64,000 bases of DNA from Blepharisma japonicum (Eukaryota; Ciliophora; Heterotrichea; Heterotrichida; Blepharismidae), in NCBI GenBank assembly GCA_949751835.1, contig CATKHK010000111.1, positions 62,001-126,000 on the forward strand. The letters are read 5' to 3'. The notes below the pieces were generated by a model. It worked only from the letters and a program-made list of their open reading frames with translations. It was not told the DNA's origin and did not search any database. This document shows positions 45,809 to 57,843 of this stretch, piece after piece. Within the stretch, counting starts at the first letter, position 1. Every line of letters begins with the position of its first letter. A program made the translations under genes and the position numbers.

Positions 45809-48800
45809 ATGGAAGAGCTAAAAGAGAACGTAACTGAGTATTTCATATCCTTTATCTTGAATAAACTGCCAGAGGAAAACGATTATGCAAAAGAGCGAAG
45901 AAAACAGTTTGCTCAATCAATAATCCACGAAAAGTCCTCACAAAAAATAATACTGGAAGCTCTACTAAAGTTATATCCAATTGTAACAAATCATATCGTG
46001 CAAGACAAACGGAAAAAAGATATTGAAAAAGGCCTTATCGGAAAAGAATACCAACATGATTCAATTTTCCTGACCAAAGAAATGACACCGACTCAGTATG
46101 AGAGCTTTATCAATAACTATACACAAATTCAGCAACAAGTTAAAAATCTTGCGATCATGCTTGACAAAGATGCACAGACAAACTCGATTATTTCAGAAAA
46201 AGAAATTAAAGAAAAAATTGACTTTGCAATCACAAAACGATTTCAAAGTGAGAAACTCGTTGAACTTCTAACTGAAATGGGAGGGTATGAACCAGAGTTT
46301 TTTTTGGATATCAGGGATATTAGTCATGATACTTGGAACAAGCATGTAGAGGTGGAAAGACTGCTAAAAGAAGAAATGATCGTCCATGAGAGAAAATTCA
46401 ACCATCTTGATTCAAAGTACCTTTACAAGATGATGTGAATGAAAGAAAGGGCTGGCTTAAAGATACAAAAGTTAGAAAAATATATAAAAGATGCTTGGAC
46501 TAAAAGTAGAGAAGATGTTGACAGAGTTAATATGGCACTTCAAGATGAGTATTCTCTGCAATATGAAAATTATTTAAAAGAAGAAGCAGTACTGAGAAAC
46601 GCTGAAAGAGAAGAGCCTATCACTGACTTACCTTCGGCGCTCAGAAAAATCAAGCAACAACTTGCAGCTAGAAAAATTTTGGAAAAAAAATTAATGCAAG
46701 CTGATAAAGTTATTAGAGGTCTAGAAAACAAGCTGAAAATCGTAATGGAAAAAAATAAAGATCTTAATGAGAAATTCTCCGGAATGAGATATAATAATGA
46801 AAAACTCATCACGTCATTTCTCTGACTTGTTGATAAGTCAAGATTGCTAGATGAGTATCGAGAAAAGTCCAAAACATATGTTGCCAAGCTGAAATTTGAA
46901 AAATTAGCTGAAAAATTAACGGAGGGGAAATTCCCAGAAAGCATGACCCAAGAAATTATTTTAAAAAAATTTTATGATATCAGAGAGTCTTTAAATTTAG
47001 TTTCTTTGACAACTAATGACTCAATGACCAAAGTCAGGATTGGGAAACTATTGGGAGATCTGAAAGTAGAAGAGATATTACAAGAATCAGAGAGAAAAAG
47101 CTATGAGACTGCTATGGCACAGCTGCAGCAGATTCAAGCTGCGAATGAAAAGAAAAATAAAAAGACAAGCAAGAAAAATGTACTGAAAAGAGCGATGGAG
47201 CCAAAAGAGATAAAGCCTGAAGCAAAAGACATCAAGACTGATTCTAAAGAACCGAAAATAGATTTAAAAGAGCCAAAGGCAGATATTCGTCAGGTAAAAT
47301 CTGATACAAAGCCAGCTCCTTCATCTAGAACTCCTAAAATTGAAAATCCTATAATATTTGAGTCTAGAATAAAAAGGTCAAAAAGTTATAGATCCACAAA
47401 AGCACCGAAAGCTCCACCGCCAAAAAAGGTTGAAAGCGAAGAAGAGGTAAAATCAGATCTGGAATCAGAAGAAGTTGAAGAGGAAGAAAAATCGTTAGAA
47501 TCCCTTGAGTATTCTTCATTAGATATTAAAGGTGTCTTAGAAAATATAGATGAAGAAGCCAAAAATGAATCAATTGACCTTGATTATTCTAAAATTTTAA
47601 GCAGAATTGAACAAATTTCACCCAAAAATGAAAGTGAAACGCTTATTAAGCAGCCATCAGAAAATGTTACTCCTCGGGTAATAGAAAATATTAGTTATCA
47701 TAAGGGTATTAGGTCTCACAAGCATAGTGTCCCTGATACAAGCCGCCAAAGCTCTCAGAGAGAAAGCGAAATGAATACAGAGCCACTGCCACCTGAAGAG
47801 GCTATTGATGATTTAAGGGTTCAAGAAACCTATCAAACGGAAAATTCAGAAAATGATAATTTTAGTGACGAGTATAATGATAAGCCATTAGAATTCACTG
47901 ATACCTTGAATTTTACAGAGCCTAGGAGCTCTGTGGAGCCTCGAAATCTTGCAGAGGAGGTTATGGATGTCCCTTCGTGCTCTGAAGAAAGTGAGATGGA
48001 GGATTATAATAGTACTGCTCCTGCTTCAATAGATACAAGATCACGAATGATTGAATCTTCATCGCAATTATTGGGGCATCAGCCTTCTCAGATGAATATG
48101 GTGCCACGCTTGCAAACTCCAGGTGAAGTGAGAAGTTTTAAAGATATGCTTTTTAGTATTCTGCAAAAAAATGCGAAATTGAGTGATAAATATACCTATT
48201 CTATTTCGTTAAGAGATCTCTTGCATCTCGAAATAGATGGAATAAAAGTCCAAAATTTAATACTAAAACTTTTGCGGTCCTATTTTACCAAAAAAGAAAC
48301 CAGCTCCACTCAGACTGATGTAGAATCTCAAATGAATGATTTCTCTAATGCTTACGGTAAAATGATTAAGTCTCTATTAAAGAAGTCACAAGGAGATAAA
48401 AAACGAGACCAAAAAATCTCTGAAGCCCAACCAGACATGGAGACTGATTTCTGTGTAGAAAGTCTAAATAAGTATAAATCACTTATCAAAGAAAAAGGGT
48501 TCGAGGATGAATATTACAACTGAGTCAAAGAAGCTACTGGCAGAACCACTGATGCGGCAAATACCTATGAAATTGAATATCAAATTGAAGCCCAGAAACT
48601 AGGACTTAAATCAATTGACAATGCAGCTGGGAAGAAGCTGTGAGAAGGCGTAATTAAACGAAGAATCGAAAATGGAGAAAAAGACGAAATTTCTATATAT
48701 TTAAGAGGGCTACTAGGAACTGACTTGTATGAGCCTCAGAAAGATTATGTCATTGGCATGTTTGAAACTAAAAGCATATTTGAGCTTGCCAAAACTATAC

Positions 48801-49306
48801 AAAAATTTCCACTTAGAGCAGCAAAGCATAAGCACAATTTAATCATAAATAGATGAAAAAAGTTTATGCAAACTTGGCTAAGAAATCGTGCAGTAAGGAC
48901 AGGGTGGAATGTGGATATTGCCAATAATATTCATGACGTATGATACTCCCTTGCGACGAATATTAAACATGTAAAGCCGAAGTTTGGGATTTTAAAAAAC
49001 AAAATTGAGCCTTTTAAGAAAACAAATCTAGATGGATTCGATTTTTCTTCAAAATGGGAAGTGCATTCACTCTCTCCAATGGCAAAGGTTCAAACAAGGT
49101 TGGCTGCTACTCAAAAGCCAAGGCTTAAGCTAATGAGCCAAACTCCTCAGCCTGATAACCGATTGACCAAGCGAAAATTTGGTCCTCCATTTCAGCAAGG
49201 TGCTGACTTAACAATGTCTTACGATAAAACTTTGACAGATCTGGATACTTCAAAATCTAAAAAGAAAATCCTTATCAGAAATCGAATAAAATTGCCTTAT
49301 TTATAA
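45809..49306 (+). CDS. Large coiled-coil protein, unknown
   Basis: 1,165 residues in a single frame with TGA = Trp at 46436, 46823, 48521, 48641, 48854, 48941 and elsewhere. Residues 1-380 are mostly helical/coiled coil (KIQKLEKYIKDAW, EEAVLRNAEREEP). A low-complexity Lys/Glu/Pro section (KPEAKDIKTDSKEPKIDL) and an acidic section follow, then a more folded C-terminal third that contains many Trp (GKKLWEGVIKRR, NRWKKFMQTWLRNRA, IHDVWYSLATN). No family was recognised. Size and layout would fit a centriolar or axonemal structural protein, but nothing proves this. Confidence 0.8.
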
Positions 49307-49400
49307 TATACATATCTTATTAAGGCCATTGCCTTAACTGAAATAATATAAATAGAATTTCTTAAATAATTTTCTTATGATTTTGTGATTAGCTTTAAGT

Positions 49401-49964
49401 CTAAAATCTTCTATCAGAGCCAGGGAATCTATTTTGTCCTCCTTGATTCGGAAAGCCTGACATCCCTGGGCCTTGTGGGAAAAAGGTTCCATTAAATTGT
49501 CCACTTTGTCCAGAACTTGGCTGCCCCCACATTGGATTTCCTGGGTTAAATAATGCTGGCTGGGCAAAAGTTTGATCATAAAGTGTTCTTAGTTCCGGAT
49601 ACAATGACTGTAGTTGGTCTTCATATCTTTTAGCAATTTTCATAGTTAATTCTGAATCTGATTGAGAGCGAACTGCTCTTGTGAGAACTATTCATGAGGC
49701 TGATAGCCCAAGTCCAAATGCAGTGAGCCTTTTGAATGTTATGTATTTGTGATGCCTCTGCTTTATATATCGATCAAGATAGTAGATCCCGACACTTGCT
49801 CCAAATAAAATTCCATAGATTTTATACCATGCATTCTTAAGCATTTTATCATAGTCAAGGTCCATTTGGTCATTATTCTGGATTATATATTTACTGCTAT
49901 AAGCCATTGAGAAGCATTGAATCAAAGCCTGTTCGTAGTACTCCTTCTTTTGATCTGCACTCAT
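49401..49964 (-). CDS. Small membrane protein with Gly/Pro-rich tail
   Basis: 187 residues; a TGA at 49692 (Trp) joins two half-frames. Two hydrophobic segments near residues 50-68 (YKIYGILFGASVGIYYL) and 78-98 (FGLGLSASWIVLTRAV) are followed by a charged stretch and a disordered Gly/Pro/Gln-rich tail (GQPSSGQSGQFNGTFFPQGP). No known family; the tandem spans with a short loop could fit a mitochondrial or ER membrane subunit. Ends in TAG. Confidence 0.72.
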
Positions 49965-50147
49965 TTTTTACATAAATATGCCAATTCTAAAGAGCAAAAG
50001 TTATTAAACAGCAATCTTATTCTACATTATAATAAATTAAAAATTTTTAGGCTTTTATTTAAAGAATTATCAAAAATTAAGAAAAATATTTTCTATATTT
50101 CTAGTGTCTAAAATCTATCTTGTTTGCAAATTAATTATTGTGAAGTA

Positions 50148-50879
50148 ATGGCAGAAAGCACAGATACCCTGAAAGATCTTCAAGTTCGACTCAGAAATAG
50201 CGACGAAGACACTGCGAAAGACATTCTTTCTGCCTTAAAGCCACTCTCCATCACCTTCGAGCAGCTGAAAGAAACGAAAATCGGCAAGACAGTTAAACGA
50301 ATCGAGAAAAAGTTCCCAAGCCTGAAGCTTCAAACTCGCGAGCTAATCGAAAAGTGGAAAAACGTGGTCCACGCCAAGAAAAAGGCTGCTCCACAGCCTG
50401 CGCACATTGAGAGGCACCGAGATCAAGTAGTGACAATGCTTACTGAGGTGCTCGGAGACAGAGACATTGCTTTCCAAATCGAAGAAGAGCTCAACTCCTC
50501 AGTTGACAGAGCAGGATATGCAGCAAAGGCCCGATCTCTTAAATTTAATCTCAGTAAAAATCCTGACCTTAAACTTGCAGTCCAAGAGGGCAGAATTTCA
50601 CCTACTGATCTCGTAAGGATGAATCCACGCGACATGGCGACTGAAGAGACCAAAGAAGAAAGGAAGAAGCTAGAAAGTTCCTTGAAGGACAGCTATAGGT
50701 CAGATTGGCAGCTTGCGAACAATGTACAAAAAAGCGGGATGTTCAAGTGTGGAAAGTGTAAGTCAGACAAAACAATTATGTCGCAGATGCAGACTAGGTC
50801 TGCTGATGAGCCTATGACAACGTAAGATATATGTAGATTTGTGAAGTGCTTGGATTGCGATCATAGCTGGAAGTTTTAG
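50148..50879 (+). CDS. Transcription elongation factor TFIIS
   Basis: 238 residues; a 15-nt intron at 50822-50836 splits the zinc ribbon and its removal restores TTFVKCLDCDHSWKF. Domain I (TFIIS N-terminal helical bundle, about 1-70: LKPLSITFEQLKETKIGKTV) binds Pol II partners; domain II (about 90-190: YAAKARSLKFNLSKNPDL, LVRMNPRDMATEE) contacts Pol II; the C-terminal ribbon (CGKCKSD, TRSADEPMT, CLDC) carries the acidic DE pair that reaches into the active site and stimulates RNA cleavage by backtracked polymerase. All key residues are present. The start at 50148 gives a normal TFIIS N-terminus. Confidence 0.95.
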
Positions 50880-51011
50880 TTGCGCTTTTCAGTGAGTAAT
50901 TCATAAACCATTATTTCCAAAATTTTAAATAGCTTTTTTATGCTAGGAATGTTATTTATAGAATTTTCTTGGGAAGAATTTGGAAAATAGCCAAAGGAGG
51001 TTTATAATAAA

Positions 51012-51878
<867 letters not shown>

Positions 51879-51904
51879 TGTAATCTCTTAAAACTTAAAA
51901 TATG

Positions 51905-52140
51905 CTAAATAGTTTAACAGTTTTAATTTTCTCTTTTTGAGAATAATCTTTTGTGATATAAATATTCCTTTGAACTTAAAGAACTATTAGAACGCTTGAA
52001 TCAACTCAGAAGTTCATCCATTCGATTTCTTTTGATACTAATTATTCTTTATACTCATCCAAATCATTTGCATAATAGTTGATTTATGGTCACAAGCAAT
52101 AAAAGGAAGCGATCAAAAGAATGCACTGATTTTTTTACAC
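51905..52140 (+). pseudogene. Truncated tandem copy of the RPR/CID gene
   Basis: This stretch matches 52166-52400 (the promoter and first ~58 codons of the next gene) with an offset of about 261 bp: shared blocks include TTTGTGATATAAATAT, AAAGAACTATTAGA and ATAGTTGA-TTATGGTCA. Several substitutions and small indels shift the frame; the ATG is replaced (ATT), and the match stops abruptly. It is a non-functional partial duplicate of a host gene. Confidence 0.8.
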
Positions 52141-52224
52141 TTATCTATAAAGGGTACTTTTTCTCAAATAGCTTTAAAAATTTTCAACTTTCTCACCTTT
52201 GAGCACAATCTTTGTGATATAAAT

Positions 52225-52878
52225 ATGGTCTCTGAATTTAAAGAACTATTAGACCGCTTAGATCCAACTCAAGAGCGCATCCACTCGACTTCCTTTTGAT
52301 GCCAAGAATTTCTTTATACTCACCCAAACCATATGCAGACAATAGTTGACTTATGGTCAAAAGCAATAGAAACAAGCAATCAAAAGATTGCTCTGCTCTT
52401 CTTAGCAAACGATATAATCCAAAATGCTCGAAATGAGACACTAAAAGCAATGTTCCAATTTTCCCTGCCACGAGCCATAACAGTATCCGCCACGAACCCT
52501 GGAAGTATCCAAGATATCAGAAAAGTATTGAAAGTTTGGGATGACAGGCAAGTTTTCCCACGTCACATTATTGATGAGTGAGAGAAGATTTGTGAGAGAG
52601 CCGAGACACAAGGGCCGAAATCCGATAGATCTCAACTCACTTATGTCATTAATTTGGCGAAAAAGATGAAGAAACTAAAGCAAGCAGGAATCGCAGTTGA
52701 AAGGTGCCAAGGAGAAGACATGAGAAGGGTAGCTTACGCTGAACAAAAGGCTAGAGAAGAAGTCATCAAGGAGATAGTTAGCGCTATGAAGAAAGTTTAC
52801 CATGGAGACTTGAATGTCTCTATCCATCTTCATAAGATCAACGAGAAATTAAATAAAATTGAAGAGATAGAATCATAA
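52225..52878 (+). CDS. RPR/CID-domain RNA polymerase II CTD-binding protein
   Basis: 217 residues, no intron, TGA = Trp at 52297 and 52579. Almost the whole N-terminal ~135 residues form a CID (RPR) domain: MVSEFKELLDRLDPTQERI, IVDLWSKAIETSNQKIALL and LFLANDIIQNARNE (the last is the family hallmark), plus IRKVLKVWDDRQVF. A basic/helical C-terminal part (KKMKKLKQAGIAVERCQ) follows and resembles the coiled coil of RPRD1/Rtt103. These proteins bind the phosphorylated CTD of Pol II and act in termination and dephosphorylation. Immediately upstream lies a broken copy of its own 5' end. Confidence 0.92.
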
Positions 52879-53196
52879 GCTAATAATTAAAATTTATTGG
52901 ATAAATAAGATGGAGAGAGGGCAGCACAGGCACAGAAACTTAGCACTTTGCAATGAAGTGGCGAATTTTTTTTGAGCTTTAAAATTATTTATACACTATA
53001 TGTATTGCCCTAAATGAATGCAATTATATAACTTTCATTACAATAAAATTTTCAGATTTCAATTGGAATGAAAGATAATAATATTTCCCTTTATTAATAG
53101 GCAGGCCATAAATTTGGATAATATATATATTATTAGAGTGCTTACAATGCATTATTTAAATGCAGTCTAATTAGAACCTATTTGAAATCATACAAC
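52879..53196. other. Convergent spacer, 318 bp
   Basis: AT-rich spacer. With TGA as Trp an 86-codon frame runs from 52910 to 53170, but its composition (Ile/Asn/Phe/Tyr-rich) equals that expected from random AT-rich DNA, so no gene is called. Confidence 0.4.
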
Positions 53197-54991
53197 TTAG
53201 AAACTCCTTTTCAAAGCAGCATAATTTTTTTTTGTGAGTTTAATAAAATCTTTTGCATTACCCTGAGAGTTGAGCATATAGCAAAACAGTCTTTTCGTAC
53301 CTTCAAAAAACAAAGTTAACACTTTTGCGTCTTTATTATAAGACTTAATTTTAGACAAATTCTCCAGCTTCATTTGCTCTACTATTTGTGACTTTCTCCC
53401 TTTCTTCCTGTCTTCATCCAACCCAAGATAAATGAAATTTTTGGTAATTATGAGTAAGAATTCTTCAGTAGAAGACTTATCAAGATCTTTATCATAAGTT
53501 TTGCAGTTGTACACTGCTGCTGTTGGGTCTGCTTTTATTTTGTCTAGGCTTGATGAGTCGCTTAGTGATCTGGACTGCGAAGTAACTTCAGTTTCTTTTG
53601 ACTCCCCAGATCGAGACGAAGCTCTACTCTTTACGTCAGAAGTTCTCGATAATTTGCAAGCAAGGCATTTTTTTTCATCGTGCTCATCAATGTGCAGTTC
53701 ACATTCTTTCGCCAATTCATGACATTCAAAGAACCCTCCATCAACCAAGCTTATATAAGGAAATCCTTTGACTATAAAAGCTTGCAACAAGTTATGGATC
53801 ATATCTTCTACTGGGTCTGCGCTCAAAGTAGAATCACTATGTCCAAGGTCAAAAGTTTTGGACTTAAACTTGTTTCTGCCAACCAAACACAGATGAACCA
53901 CTCCTCTCATATCTAAAAATTGATCAGGGAAGTCCAGCATTATTTCTCTATTAGTGTACGCAGCTTCATTAATTGGCAGCGAGTTTGGAATGGCTCCTGC
54001 ATGCTGCTCTGCTGCAGTCCTGACATCAAGCAAAAGGAGAGCGACGCGCTCTCTATGCATGCACCACTCGCATCCTTGCAAACAATTGCAAACCTTGCCT
54101 TCAGGGTATGCTCGCTGCAAGATTTCTCTGGGATCGACTGAGAGACAAAACTCAGTTTCTAAGTCTTCAATCAAATCACTTATGATGCTCAAATCGAAGA
54201 TATTGATCTCAGAAAAATACAGCTGGATAGAATAAGGCATATTCCTTTTTAATTCCCTAGAATTAACGATTATTTCTTTTAAGCATTCTTCGTCTTCAAG
54301 AGACATTCCACAAATTGTTTGGGGCAGAAGCACTTCTTCTGTAGATAATAAATCGTTTTTGTATTTTTGTAAGAACGAAATCCCTATATATACAGGAAAC
54401 AGAGGGTCTGCTTCTGCAATTAACTCTTCAAAAAGATAATATACTGACTTAATATTGTTTATTTTGCATGAAAAAAGCGTTAGAAATCAGCTGGTTGCAA
54501 ACAGTTCAGGTGTAATTCCATTCATAAATAAATAAGCACAGAGTGTCGGATCATGATACCTTAAAAGTAAGCGGAAAGTCAAAAAAAGAGCTTGCAGAGG
54601 TCTCAGTTCCTAATTAGAAGCTTACATTGTCGCGGAACATAGTAGGGAGGCAGAGCTGCATAAAACTTTTGAAAAATCCATAAGCGACATGGCTGGGGAT
54701 TTGGCAGAGTCGGTTCATAAGAATAAAAGGCGCTATCAGTTCATTCAGTCCTTGTCTGTAACTGATGTTTTCTTCTTTGCAGTAATTCAATAGGCATAAT
54801 TCAAGCATTTCTTTTTCTTCCTCAGTCAAATCATGGGGACGGGTTCTATGAATATCAGCTTCAACTATGTGCTGATTCACGACTCCTTGAGGTTTTTCGT
54901 GGCTCAGCCTTCTCACACTGCCATCAGATAAAAGTCTCTATATTGGCACTACCTTCCAAATGTCCATCCTTAAATCACATGAAGAATCCAT
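53197..54991 (-). CDS. TBC1D23: TBC1D23-like protein (TBC + rhodanese)
   Basis: 587 residues after removing a 15-nt intron (54938-54952) and a 16-nt intron (54610-54625); start MDSSCDLRMDIWK. Domains: TBC (about 20-245; EADIHRTRP with the Arg finger position, SYRQGLNELIAP with the Gln finger position), rhodanese-like (about 290-410; VALLLLDVRTAAEQHAGAIPNS followed by LPINE), and a C-terminal PH-like domain (about 490-587; FIYLGLDEDRKK, KIKSYNKDAKVLTLFFEG). This order is specific to TBC1D23, which bridges golgins and the WASH complex to capture endosome-derived vesicles at the trans-Golgi. Nearly complete compared with ~700 residues in human. Confidence 0.93.
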
Positions 54992-55029
54992 TTATATATC
55001 CTGCTGCTTAAGAATTGATAATTAGTGAC
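54992..55029. promoter_or_regulatory. 38-bp divergent promoter
   Basis: All the space between the TBC1D23 and GAF gene starts; both must share it. Inference from layout; no motif recognised. Confidence 0.4.
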
Positions 55030-56736
55030 ATGAGGAGTTCGTTTATTAAAGATCTGAATAGAAGTAATGAGCTGAAGCCGACCCACCAGTTTTATGAATC
55101 AGTGAGAACGACTAATATGGAGTTTCCGCAAGAGTCAAGGTCCTTGAAAAACCGAAATGCGTCATTGGACTCCAGGAGTAACTGCATAAGACCGGTAAAT
55201 CCAGAATTCGAGACTTACCAAAAGATAAGTCAAGAGCGCATCAAACTGCTGGAAAAGCAACTGAGAGAAATCTCTGAGCAGTTGGCAAAAATGCAGAAAA
55301 TTAACAGAAAGCTGCTGGAGGAGAAACTGCAAATTGATCCTGTAGAAATGCACTATATGGTGCAGGAACTTATAGTAGCGGATTTTAAAAAAGAACTTAT
55401 AGAGAGCCAAGCTGAGGTAGAAAAAAACAGAATGGAAGCTGAAAAAGCTAAAAGAAAAGCAGAACAGTTAATTTTGGAGAACAAAAAGTTAGAAGGAAGC
55501 ATTAAAAGGTATAGAAAAATCATTGGAGATATGACAGGGACTCCAAGATTTAACGCTCTTACAGAATCGCTATCAAATTCTTATCAAGACAATTTTCCGC
55601 CTCAGCTGCCGAATATTAAAAATGGGTTTGTTGATAGCTACAAACCTCCAGGGACAGGACTGAGCTCTAAAAGCTTTGACAAGCCTCTCCATAGGATATT
55701 ACCAATGCTGGAATCCAGTATCTCTGAAATATCCTCATCTGAAACTTTTCACTCTCTTTTGTCACATCTGGCCAAAACTTGTAAATCTATTCTTTCCTGC
55801 GAGAGATGCACAATTTTCCTTATAAGTCCAATAATTCAGCAACTTTACACAACTTTTTTCAGTAATTTCCATTCTATTAACAGAGTTTTATTAGGAACTT
55901 CATGAATTCTCACACATACAGACCCCTCAGCAGACAACAGCTCCCCAGTTTTCACGAAAAGCTCTGAGCTGATTCCAGGGATTAGGACCCCAGAAGAAAT
56001 TGTAGAGCCTATTATGATACATAAACACCCTATCATAGCTGTTCAATGCCAAAACTCTTCTAAAGGCTTCGATTTGCAAGATTCCAGGATACTGAAGATC
56101 GTGCTTCTTCAGGTAAGGAGCTGTTTAAAACAGTTTTTATTGAAAGATAAAGAAACTAAGCTTCAAGTGCAGCTCCAGGACATGTCAGCAGTGATTGCTG
56201 CTTTATCAAAAGCAAGAAGCCACCAAGCCTTAGCTAACACAATTGATGCAATTTTGCCGAAATTCTTTGAATTTCAGTCAGCCGGGATAATCTTTGTGGA
56301 CAAGTCCGAGAAGGAATTTTTCAGCTTTGCATACTCAAGGTTCGGGGCTGAAAAATATTCCAGTGATACTGTCTGGTTCCCAGCCACAATGGGACTGTCA
56401 GGAGAGACTTTTAAGAGTCGCAGTATGAAGGTGTATGAAAACGTAAAGAAAAAGAACTTATATAACCCAGAAGTCGACAATATTGCAAATGCATCTGATG
56501 TCTCATCACTAATAATGTCTTGTCTGCCTGGCCCGAATGACACAATTGCAGGCATTCTGCAGCTAAGCAATAAAATTTCTGGGAGCATCTCTGCAAAGGA
56601 TATCAAGCTAGTAGGAGAGCTCAGTATTGTGATTGGGAACTTGATTGTAGGGGTAAATGAAGTTGATGAAGCAAAGGAGCTGACTGTAAAAATGAAAAAA
56701 TATTTTGATTCGTCGAAAATGGAAGAATTAACTTAA
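55030..56736 (+). CDS. GAF-domain coiled-coil protein
   Basis: 568 residues, no intron, one TGA = Trp at 55903. A coiled coil spans about 70-170 (YQKISQERIKLLEKQLREIS, VEKNRMEAEKAKRKAEQL). Two GAF-like domains follow: about 225-380 (FHSLLSHLAKTCKSILSCERCTIFLI, typical GAF start) and about 390-545 (IAALSKARSHQALANTIDAIL, AGIIFVDKSEKEFF, LSGETFKSRSMKVYENVK). GAF domains bind small ligands such as cyclic nucleotides or mediate dimerisation; no catalytic domain (cyclase, PDE, kinase) is attached. Similar GAF/coiled-coil proteins are common in ciliates. The ATG at 55030 lies 38 bp from the divergent TBC1D23 start. Confidence 0.85.
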
Positions 56737-56744
56737 CTGTTGTA

Positions 56745-57626
56745 TCAAGCATTAATTAAGTTTATTTTCTCATGGACTCCTTTGAAACGCCATTTTAAGT
56801 CAGTTTTTGACTTCCGTTTCCGGTCCAGTTTTATATCTCTAATCTGAGAAAAATTGCAAAGCGCGCTCTTTTCGGCAGCTGCACTGTTAGTCAGTGCAAC
56901 TGACGGAATAAATGTTTGAGCACGCGTGCTGCTTCTTCTAACATCATTAGGCTTTCTTTCGTCTGGCTTAGGGGATAAGCTCTTTAATGTCAAAGTTCGT
57001 GAAGCTTTATTTCTAGGGATCTGTGACCGCAGCTTATTCGCAGTTTCTGGCATAAATCTTTCAGCAACCTGAATTTCGTCATTTCTAGGAGAATAGAAAA
57101 AAGACTTTAAGTCAGCCTCAGAGACGTCCTCTTCTAAAAATTCAGTCCTTTTATTTGGCCTAATAAGCTTCATCGACCTGGTGACCGGCTTAACATTCTG
57201 AGCATTTTTATTTTCATGCGTTTTAAAATCCTTGCTAAACATCTCCACTTGGGCAGAAAAACTGTGTAACGACCCAATTATGGGTGACTTAGAGCTCATT
57301 GTGGAGATTGTGGCTGGTGACTGCGGATTATTCAACTTTTTGAATTTTCGCTTCGACCCGGATACTGACCTCACATTGATTCTTACTCTTGCTTTGTTTC
57401 CTGTCAAGTTCTCAGATGGAAAGCATTCTGCTGGTTCCTCAATTACAGGCAGGGGGATAGTATACCTTATTGATTTTTGAAAAGAGTCTGGAGGCTTGTG
57501 AAAAGGTTCCTCAGATGCAGTCAGTGTCCTCTCCTTTTTCCAGGATACACTCTTCTTCAGTATTTTTGGTTCTTTTTCTTTTGCGTCAAATTCTGCCAAA
57601 TACTGCTGAGCAATTATAGTGGTCAT
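56745..57626 (-). CDS. Unknown basic, Ser/Pro-rich protein
   Basis: 293 residues, uninterrupted, no domain recognised. Rich in Lys, Arg, Ser and Pro with many potential phospho-sites (RTLTLKSLSPKPDERK, SVSGSKRKFKKL); probably disordered. Its stop is 8 bp from that of the converging GAF gene, so the mRNAs must overlap at their ends. Start ATG at 57626; TAA at 56745. Confidence 0.7.
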   Translation of the reverse strand: MTTIIAQQYLAEFDAKEKEPKILKKSVSWKKERTLTASEEPFHKPPDSFQKSIRYTIPLPVIEEPAECFPSENLTGNKARVRINVRSVSGSKRKFKKLNNPQSPATISTMSSKSPIIGSLHSFSAQVEMFSKDFKTHENKNAQNVKPVTRSMKLIRPNKRTEFLEEDVSEADLKSFFYSPRNDEIQVAERFMPETANKLRSQIPRNKASRTLTLKSLSPKPDERKPNDVRRSSTRAQTFIPSVALTNSAAAEKSALCNFSQIRDIKLDRKRKSKTDLKWRFKGVHEKINLINA

Positions 57627-57843
57627 TAAATTTATAGTAACTTAATTCATTATTGTTATACTGTTGGCCCAATAAAGTTCAGTTGTCCTAATAATTTCTC
57701 ATTAAGCTTAATATCTAAATTCTGTTCTCTGCTATAAAATCCAGTCTTTTAAGCTTATACTTATCATTTATATCTTCCAATCCTAAGAAAATGCAAAATA
57801 TTCTAAAATATTAGTATCAGAATAGACTTAAAGGCATTTTAAA

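Noticed and set aside
52910-53170. 86-codon ORF with TGA read as Trp
   Set aside because: Composition equals random AT-rich sequence, no motif, and it fills a convergent spacer; two-stop codes make chance ORFs of this size common.
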